Origin: UBA8919 sp041658185
Lineage (GTDB): Bacteria; Elusimicrobiota; UBA8919
Reading direction: 5' to 3'
Length of the DNA: 64,000 nucleotides
NCBI GenBank assembly: GCA_041658185.1
Contig: JBBAAR010000004.1
Location: forward strand, 62,001 to 126,000
Shown here: piece by piece, positions 35,904 to 43,100 of the stretch
Numbering within the stretch: position 1 is the first letter of the stretch
How the letters are laid out: the number at the start of each line of letters is the position of its first letter
Position numbers and translations under genes: made by a program
The notes under the pieces: generated by a model
Told to the model about the DNA's origin: nothing
The model's input: only the letters and a program-made list of their open reading frames with translations
The model's database searches: none

Positions 35904-36989
35904 TCATTTTTTAGACATCCGTAAAATTAAAATAATTCCCGCGATGCCGACCGTAAAATTCGGAATCCATACCGCAATCAGCGGATTTAAAAAATTTCTT
36001 TCACCCGCGGTGGTTCCTGCTGCCAAAAGAATATAATAAATAAAAATCATTCCTATCATTATTGCGATTCCGAAACTTTTCGCCCGCGTTTTGGCAATCA
36101 TAGAAACCGGCGCCGCCACAAATATAAACAGAAAGCCCGCCCATCCGAGCGCAAACCGAAGATGATATTCCGTAAGATAAAAATTTTTTATATTCTCCGG
36201 AATTGTCTTGATTTTGGAAAGTAAAACTTTTGACGGAAGTTGTCGGGCGCTGCCCTCGGTTCTCCTTAAGAACTCCGTGCTTTCGTTAAGTTGTAAAATC
36301 ATTTCGTTATTTGAAAAACTGCACAGGTTAAACTCGCCCGGCTTTTTATAATTCTCCTGAAAAATCTTTCCGTTATTAAGGCGGAACAAAATTCCCTTGC
36401 CTTCAGCAATTGCCATCTCCGCCGTTTCTGCGGTTGTTATTGTCGGCAGACCTTCTTCCCATTTATAAATCAGAACTCCTTTTAAGATATTGTCGTCGGT
36501 AATTTGCCTGATATAGACATCGTAATTCTGCATCTGGACGAAATTTTTTTCCGAGAACTGCAACACCGGATTTTTGTAGAGTATCTGGTAGTAGAGCATT
36601 TTAAATTTGTAGTTTGATACGGGCGCAACAGTTGAATTAAAAAAAGTCATAATAAAAGAGATTAAAAAGCCGATTAACAATACTGGTTTCATAATTTCCA
36701 CGGTTGATATTCCTGCGGTGCGGATAGCGGTTATTTCGTTATCCTCATTCATCCGGGAAAAAAGAAGCACCGTTCCCGAAAGAACTGACATCGGCACGGT
36801 GAACATAAACAGTGACGGAAGAATATATAAAAGAAGTTTGGTGGTATTGAGTATTCCCGCACCTTTATTTAAGAGTAAATCCGCCAAATCAAACAACTGG
36901 TCCATCAACAAAATAAAAGTTAAAACCAAAAGTGAAGTGAGGAATTTCGGGAAAAATTCTTTTACAATATACTGGTTGAGTATTTTCAT
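35904..36989 (-). CDS. lptF: LPS export permease, LptF/LptG (YjgP/YjgQ) family
   Basis: A 361-residue paralogue of the next permease: KILNQYIVKEFFPKFLTSLLV, six membrane helices and a central periplasmic domain. It is encoded first in the minus-strand pair, as lptF is in most genomes. ATG at 36989 aligns with the family start. An in-frame ATG at 37037 would add 16 residues, but it lies upstream of a good TATAAT box, so the shorter form is preferred. That box would start the mRNA almost at the ATG, implying a leaderless transcript. Confidence 0.85.
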   Translation of the reverse strand: MKILNQYIVKEFFPKFLTSLLVLTFILLMDQLFDLADLLLNKGAGILNTTKLLLYILPSLFMFTVPMSVLSGTVLLFSRMNEDNEITAIRTAGISTVEIMKPVLLIGFLISFIMTFFNSTVAPVSNYKFKMLYYQILYKNPVLQFSEKNFVQMQNYDVYIRQITDDNILKGVLIYKWEEGLPTITTAETAEMAIAEGKGILFRLNNGKIFQENYKKPGEFNLCSFSNNEMILQLNESTEFLRRTEGSARQLPSKVLLSKIKTIPENIKNFYLTEYHLRFALGWAGFLFIFVAAPVSMIAKTRAKSFGIAIMIGMIFIYYILLAAGTTAGERNFLNPLIAVWIPNFTVGIAGIILILRMSKK

Positions 36990-36998
36990 ACTTTTTTC

Positions 36999-37027
36999 AT
37001 TATACAAAAACCACTTGACAAAATCAA
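36999..37027 (-). promoter_or_regulatory. Minus-strand promoter for the lpt genes
   Basis: On the minus strand: TTGATT (37027-37022), a 17-nt spacer and TATAAT (37004-36999). The start of transcription would fall near 36992, only about 3 nt before the lptF ATG. Confidence 0.6.
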
Positions 37028-37043
37028 CTTTTTTCATTATAAA
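37015..37043 (+). promoter_or_regulatory. Plus-strand sigma70-type promoter overlapping the lpt promoter
   Basis: TTGACA at 37015-37020, a 17-nt spacer and TATAAA at 37038-37043. It overlaps the opposing lptF promoter and points into a 565-nt region with no recognisable gene, so its transcript could be a structured RNA or a long leader for the gene at 37603. Confidence 0.5.
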
Positions 37044-37118
37044 TATAGTGGAAGCGATAATAGCAAAGTTCTGAAAAATCAGGACGGCGCAAAGCCAATA
37101 TCCCGTCGTTTGCGGGAT

Positions 37119-37247
37119 GCCGGGTTACCGAAATTAGAATTTGATTGCAGCGATGAAAGGCACGATGACAGCGATATTGATTTATCGTCGTTATCGGTGT
37201 GTTTATCGTTGTAATCAGTATCTTATCCGAGTTTCGGTATTTCCGGC
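37119..37247 (+). repeat. Long imperfect foldback with CGATA-type words
   Basis: GCCGG (37119) pairs with CCGGC (ending 37247), TACCGAAA (37126) pairs with TTTCGGTA (37232), and the inner arms (GATTGCAGCGATG..., ...ATCGTTGTAATC) pair over about 33 nt with mostly G-T-type differences. That pattern suggests selection on an RNA structure or an old inverted repeat. Confidence 0.6.
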
Positions 37248-37318
37248 AATTCGGATTTTTTATTTGTTTATTTTCCTTTGATTTAGTAAAATAGCAGAAA
37301 TAAAAAGTAATGTAAAAG

Positions 37319-37453
37319 TAATGGGGACGGAGGTAATTAAAAGGGTTAATGGGGACGGAGGTAATTAAAAGGGAAAAAGCATGCTTTTAGACGGTAGCAA
37401 TATTCCGGATTGAATAATAGTGTCCGTCCCCATTATTTACGTCCCCATTATTT
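37319..37453 (+). repeat. Nested inverted cluster of the RAYT-linked repeat (BIME-like)
   Basis: Two forward copies of GGGGACGGAGGTAATTA with a 28-nt period (cores at 37323 and 37351) face two reverse partial copies (GTCCGTCCCC at 37422 and GTCCCC at 37441). The inner pair matches over 12 nt and the outer over 10 nt, so the whole 130-nt unit can fold as nested stems. A perfect palindrome, AAAAGCATGCTTTT, lies between them (37375-37388). Confidence 0.85.
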
Positions 37454-37602
37454 CTATTAGAGAGAGATGTTTCTGATGAATAATTTAACGGGCAACAGAA
37501 AGAGATAGAAATGTTGAAACAGGAATATCCGGTAAGAGTGATTTGATAATTACCTCCGACAAAACTCTACAGCAGTGCAAATAATTTGTTTTTTGAGAAA
37601 AT

Positions 37603-39405
37603 ATGAAAAAACTTATTGTGAATACCGTTCCGAATCGCCTCTGGAAACAATGGCTTGCAATTGGGATAATAGTAGTTGCTACGACAGTTATCTATTTCAA
37701 TGCACTTCATACTCCTTTTATATTAGATGACGAGTTTAAAATTGTAGGAAATTCAGATATAAGAAAACTAAGTAATCTCAAAACAAAACTTGTTTATCCA
37801 TATGATAAAAGTAATTCTTATAGTAATATTAATTTTTTTAATAGGAACGACCCCTCTCGTCCAATAGTATATTTTACATTCACACTGAACTATTATTTAG
37901 GTAAACTAAATACTTTTGGTTATCATCTGTTTAATCTTGTTATACATATATTTAATGCGATACTGCTGTTCTTTTTAACGAAAAAGATAGTATTGTATCT
38001 CTATAAAAAAGATTCCGTTGTTTTTTCTTTTTTTGTAGCCCTGTTTTTTGCAGTACATCCAATCAACACATCCGCGGTAACGTATATTTTCAGTCGTTCC
38101 GATGTTTTAGCCACGTTTTTTTATATTTCGTCTTTATTGTTTTTTATAAAGACATTTGAAAAAAATAAAAAACTGTATGTTTTTTCGTTAGTGTGTTTTA
38201 TATTCGCACTTTTATCAAAACAAATAGCAGTAACTTTGCCTGCGATAGTGCTGATTTTTGATTATATTTTCCTGAGTGATTTCAGCATAAGAAAAACTAT
38301 TGATAAAAAATATTATCACATACCGTTTTGGGTTTTACTTTTTAGTTATTTGTTATTTCGGTATCTTTATCTCGGCGGGTTGGGCGATGTAGAGGTATCG
38401 GCAAAAATTACCTGGAATAGATATTCCTATTTAATTATTCAGCCATATATAATTTTAAGGTACTTGCAACTGTTACTTGTCCCTGTCGGTCTCTGTATAT
38501 ATCATGTAATGACTCCAGTAAAGACATTAGATCTAAAAACAATAATATCATTTATTTCACTTGCGGCAATATTCTGGTTAACTTACAGGACTTACAAGAA
38601 GAAAACAAATAATTCAAGGATAGTTATATTTAGTGTAGTATGGTTTTTTATTACGCTATCTCCGACATCCAGTTTTTTCCCGACCACAAGTCCATTAGTA
38701 GAGAACCGGATGTACCTTTCCGGCATTGGATTTTATTTTTTCATCGTTTTTTTGTATTTTAGCTTATTTAAGATAGATTTTGCAGAAGAATTTAATGAAA
38801 ACCGCAATTGGTTTTTTAGTAGTATTATAATGTTTCATATTTTATTGCTTGGCTATGGGACAATAAAAAGAAATCAACTTTATCAACAGCCAATTCTAAT
38901 GTGGCAGAATGTTATTTCAAAATATCCTAATAATCCAGAATCGCACAACAAACTCGGAATTCTATTGTATAATTCAAAAAGATATGAAGAAGCGGAGAAA
39001 GAATACAGGGAGACGATAAGGATAAATCCGAATAATGCAGACGCGCACAACAATCTCGGGGTTTTATTATATAATTCAAAAAGATATGAAGAAGCGGAGA
39101 AAGAATGCAGGGAAGTGATAAGGATAATGCCGAATTATGTAAATGCACACTACAATCTCGGATTTTTATTGTATAATTTAAAAAGATTTAAAGAAGCAGA
39201 GAAAGAATACAGGGAAGCGATAAGGATAAATCCGAATATTGCAGAAGTGCACAACAATCTTGGTATTTTATATTGTTATCTAAAAGAATATAAAAAAGCA
39301 CTTCAAGAATTTGAAATTGTTTTAAGATTAGATCCACATAACAAAAGCGTGAAAGATGACATAAGAAACCTTAAAAGAATTCTAAATGAGCCCATAAAAA
39401 GGTGA
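37603..39405 (+). CDS. Polytopic membrane protein with C-terminal TPR repeats (TMTC/DUF1736-like)
   Basis: A 600-residue protein. One N-terminal helix is followed by a loop with the acidic pair ILDDEFKIVG, as in GT-C enzymes, then FAVHPINTSAVTYIFSRSDVLATFFY and about ten more helices to residue 430. The tail has four TPR units of 34 residues, encoded by four near-identical 102-nt DNA repeats from 38938 to about 39345. This is the layout of the TMTC/YrrB-like family, proposed protein O-mannosyltransferases. The function here is inferred. Confidence 0.72.
   Translation: MKKLIVNTVPNRLWKQWLAIGIIVVATTVIYFNALHTPFILDDEFKIVGNSDIRKLSNLKTKLVYPYDKSNSYSNINFFNRNDPSRPIVYFTFTLNYYLGKLNTFGYHLFNLVIHIFNAILLFFLTKKIVLYLYKKDSVVFSFFVALFFAVHPINTSAVTYIFSRSDVLATFFYISSLLFFIKTFEKNKKLYVFSLVCFIFALLSKQIAVTLPAIVLIFDYIFLSDFSIRKTIDKKYYHIPFWVLLFSYLLFRYLYLGGLGDVEVSAKITWNRYSYLIIQPYIILRYLQLLLVPVGLCIYHVMTPVKTLDLKTIISFISLAAIFWLTYRTYKKKTNNSRIVIFSVVWFFITLSPTSSFFPTTSPLVENRMYLSGIGFYFFIVFLYFSLFKIDFAEEFNENRNWFFSSIIMFHILLLGYGTIKRNQLYQQPILMWQNVISKYPNNPESHNKLGILLYNSKRYEEAEKEYRETIRINPNNADAHNNLGVLLYNSKRYEEAEKECREVIRIMPNYVNAHYNLGFLLYNLKRFKEAEKEYREAIRINPNIAEVHNNLGILYCYLKEYKKALQEFEIVLRLDPHNKSVKDDIRNLKRILNEPIKR
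38938..39345 (+). repeat. Four 102-nt tandem repeats encoding TPR units
   Basis: Units begin at 38938, 39040, 39142 and 39244, each giving a 34-residue TPR. The first three are close at the DNA level, including synonymous sites, which points to recent duplication or gene conversion. Confidence 0.85.
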
Positions 39406-39415
39406 AAGTGGGAAC

Positions 39416-39437
39416 AATGGGGACGGAGGTAATTAAA
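39416..39437 (+). repeat. Left flanking copy of the RAYT-linked repeat
   Basis: The core GGGGACGGAGGTAATTA lies 64 nt upstream of the transposase start, in forward orientation. Together with the reverse copies just after the gene it gives the transposase gene inverted flanks. Confidence 0.88.
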
Positions 39438-39500
39438 GTTAATTAAGTGGCTAAAAGTCATCTAATTCGTAAATTTAATTTAAGTTATGAGAGGTATTTT

Positions 39501-40193
39501 ATGCCGAGATTAAAGAGATTTACAATTGAAAATGGGAACTATCATATTTTAAGCAGGGGGCATAACAGGCAAAACATTTTTCATAATGATGACAATTTCA
39601 AAAAATATCTGGAATTACTGGAAACAAATAAACAAAAATTTGACATAAAAATTTACCATTATTCGCTGATGAACAATCATATTCACATAATACTCAATTC
39701 GCCAACAGGAGCGGCATTAACAAAAATGATGCGGGGAGTGAATCAAAGTTATGCCCAGTATTATCGCAAAAAATACGGCGGCTGCGGGTACATCTGGCAG
39801 GACAGATTTAAAAGTTTTCTGATAGAGAATGGACGCTATTTGCTTGTTTCGGGTAGGTATGTTGAAATAAATCCCGTGGTTGCGGGTTTAACGAAATTGC
39901 CGGAAAGTTATCCTTGGAGCAGTTATCGTGTTTACGGGTTTGGCGAGAAGAATGATATAATAGATTTGAATCCTGAATACATATGGTTGGCTGATAATCC
40001 CGTAACCCGTCAAAAATTATACAGGGAATTTGTTATGGACGGAATTAAAGAAAAAGAGATGCGATCCGAAGAACGATTTTTCAGACAGGGTGTTTTTGGC
40101 TCAAAAGAGTTCATAGAACAACTAAAAAATATGGGTTTAAGTCAAAAATGGTCTCATAGCGGTCATCCTTGGAAAAAAAATACAAAAAAATGA
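39501..40193 (+). CDS. REP-associated tyrosine transposase (RAYT), Y1/HUH family
   Basis: A 230-residue single-strand transposase. PRLKRFTIENGNYHILSRGHNRQNIF starts the Y1 fold, the HUH metal site is in MNNHIHIIL (near residue 65), and the probable nucleophile lies in NQSYAQYYRKKYG (near 95). GYIWQDRFKSFLIE and RYVEINPVVAGL are RAYT signatures. Domesticated RAYT enzymes move REP-type palindromes rather than themselves. ATG at 39501 has GAGAGG 6 nt upstream. Copies of one repeat lie in opposite orientation on both sides. The stop overlaps the next start (ATGA). Confidence 0.9.
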   Translation: MPRLKRFTIENGNYHILSRGHNRQNIFHNDDNFKKYLELLETNKQKFDIKIYHYSLMNNHIHIILNSPTGAALTKMMRGVNQSYAQYYRKKYGGCGYIWQDRFKSFLIENGRYLLVSGRYVEINPVVAGLTKLPESYPWSSYRVYGFGEKNDIIDLNPEYIWLADNPVTRQKLYREFVMDGIKEKEMRSEERFFRQGVFGSKEFIEQLKNMGLSQKWSHSGHPWKKNTKK

Positions 40194-43100
40194 AAAAACT
40201 TATTTTAATTACCTCCGTCCCCATTATTTTTATTTTAATTACCTCCGTCCCCATTATTTTGGGAGAGGAGTTTGATATTGACGAGTGGAACCAGATAAGA
40301 CAGCAGAAGGAAAAAAGAGAATTCAAAGAAGAGAAGATAGAAACCGCAAAACCGGAGTTGTTTCAAATAAGCACCGCCGCTGTCGTGTCCGAACCTACCG
40401 TGCCTGCGATACTTTCGGAAGGGATAGAACTTCCTTACGAGTCAAAACTTGCGATTTCCGGCAGAAAATTTATCGGGATGAAGTTCACATCTTCAAAATA
40501 TCTCCACGAAAGGGAAGACGGAAAAACCCAGCCGTCCGTCAGCGGATTTGAACTTGCCCAACAGCTGCAGGTCCGCGTCAAAGGAACGGTAAAAAGAAAA
40601 ATCACCGTTAATGTTGATTACGACGATACCGTTGAAAATAAAAAGGATATTTCAATCGTCTATAAGGGCGACCCCGATGAGTTGGTTCAGGATGCGGCAT
40701 TCGGCGACATCACGCTTTCGCTTCCTGGAACGGAGTTTGTTTCTTACAACAAGCAGGCGTTCGGTGTAATGGCAAAACTGAAACATAAGAATGCGAATTT
40801 TTACGGCGTGTTTTCCAGAACGAAGGGAACTACCGAGACAAAGCGGTTCCGCGGTTCAACCACTTTTGAAAAAAAGGACATCAACGATGCAAGTTATTTG
40901 AGACGAAAATATTATAAACTCGCACTTGACCCGTCTCATCTTCCCATAAAACCCGGCAGCGAGAAAATATATGTGGACGATAAAAATGGCGATAACAATA
41001 AAATTCTTACATCCACAATAACCGTCTCAAAATATGGCGCCGGCAACTCAACTTTTTCAGCGACCTGCGACCTTTTATACCCGGGGAGCGACTACACTAT
41101 TGATTACGAACGGGGCGTTATCGTTTTCAGAAAATCAATCGGGCAGAATTATGTTATTGCGGTTGATTATGAGAAAAAAGACGGCACCCGGGTGATAGAT
41201 AATATGCCTTTTGCCGCATTCAAACTGATAAAAGACGAGACGGAAACGCTTGGCTATGAACTTAAAAATTATTATTCAATAGGAAGAACAAAAATTATCC
41301 GTGATGATAATAGAGGCAATTTTATATTCAGGGTTATGGATTTAAACCGGACCGAGGTACTGAAAATCGGCACAACGGATGTCGCATATCCGCAATTTGT
41401 TGAGGTGGATTTTGAAGCGGGGACTTTCAGATTTACCGACGGCGCCGGCAACGACAAAGAACCGTTCCCGCAAAATAGTTATGCTACCTCACCGACAAGG
41501 AATTACATAATTTATACCGAATACAGATACCGCGCTAAGTCATATCTTGTAAGAGCCAATATAGTTCCGCAGTCGGAAAAAATCATTATGGACGGCAACC
41601 CGCTGATAAGGGATATTGACTACTTTATGGATTACGACTCCGGATTTATAACATTTTTAAACGAGGAAAAAATAACAGACACTACCGTTATAGATATAAC
41701 TTACGAATGGGCGCCGTTCGGAGGTCAGATGGACCAAACGGTCGTCGGCACCCGCGTTGAATATGCCCCGTATAATAATTTTTCTTTCGGTTCAACTTTT
41801 CTGTATAATTTCCCTGCAAAACCATTGACATCCCCTGATGTCCGTTCAACTCCCGAGAGCATTTCCGTCTATGAATTTGATACGAAAGTATCATTCAGTG
41901 ATTTGCCGCTTCAGCCGTCATTTTCCGGTGAATATGCCTCAAGCATAAGAAATCCTAACATTTTTGGAAACGCTTTAATTGAAAATATGGAAGGTATTAA
42001 ACAGGCGGATACTATGTCATCTGACGACGATTCCTGGAAATATTCCGCAAATATATCCGCCGATGTAACGGCAAACGGTTCTTTTTATTGGAACAATGTT
42101 GATGTGAAAAGCGGTGATATTAATTCGTCGGTACCAGATGACGAAAAAGATACAAAGCAGCAGGTTCTGAACATTTCATATAAACTCAATCCAAACAAAG
42201 AGGCGTCAATTATTTATCCTATTTCCCGTCTCGGTGTTGACTACACAAAAAAACTTTTTCTGGATTTTTGGATGAACGGTGATAATTCCGGTGACGATAT
42301 AACATTTTCAATCGGTTCGTTAAACGAGGATTCCGACGGCGACGGAGTAATGGATACCGAAGATAAAAACTCCGACGGTATATTAAACCCCGGCGAGGAT
42401 ACCGGAATTGCGTTCAACCATCCCGACGGAAGCGTAACTTTAATAGGTGCGGATAACGGAAAAATTGACACCGAGGATTTGGACGGCGACGGCGTTTTGA
42501 GACGTAACGATAACATTCTCGGCAGTTTTAACATGGCAACTTTCACAAATCCCGACGGTGTAGTTGGTTTTAAGGATGAAATCGGGACCGCCTATAAAAA
42601 CATTTCGTGGCCGCCCGGATGGAAACATTTTATTGTTCCTTTGGGAGATGTAACGACATGGGAAACGGCGAAACAAATAAGATTTACGGTGAAGTCGCCG
42701 CTTGGAAATTCCGCATATCGCAGCATTCAGTTTTCGGATGTTTCAATAGTCGGAAACAAATGGGAAAAGCCGATCGTTATGGGCACCGGCGAAATGGTTG
42801 TCTCCGCTATAAACAACATTGATAACACCGGCTATGTACCGCTTTATGATTATTTTCCGTCGGTCTATAAAGACCTTTACAATCTTGAAAGCAAGGATTT
42901 AAAAATCAAAAAAGAGCAGTCGCTTCAATTAAAATATACGCTTGAAAACGGCTCAACCGTGACCACAAAATCCGTTTTTTCCCGTTCAGCAGATTACTCA
43001 AAACACAAGAAACTGACATATTATTTGTGGGGTGATAAATCAAAAAGTGCAACATTCACTATTCAGTTCGGCGCCGAGTCAGCATATTACGAGCATAAAA

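Larger units (their letters stand above)
37038..37602 (+). other. 565-nt gene-free stretch made of repeats and foldbacks
   Basis: No convincing coding frame is seen. It holds a CCCG/CGGG hairpin (37100-37118), a long foldback (37119-37247), a nested cluster of RAYT-type repeats (37319-37453) and a short remnant of the same repeat (AATTACCTCCG at 37548). The rest is AT-rich. A plus-strand promoter faces into it from 37015. Confidence 0.7.

Noticed and set aside
37375..37388. AAAAGCATGCTTTT as an operator
   Set aside because: A perfect palindrome, but it lies in the loop of a repeat cluster with no promoter or start codon next to it; more likely part of the element.
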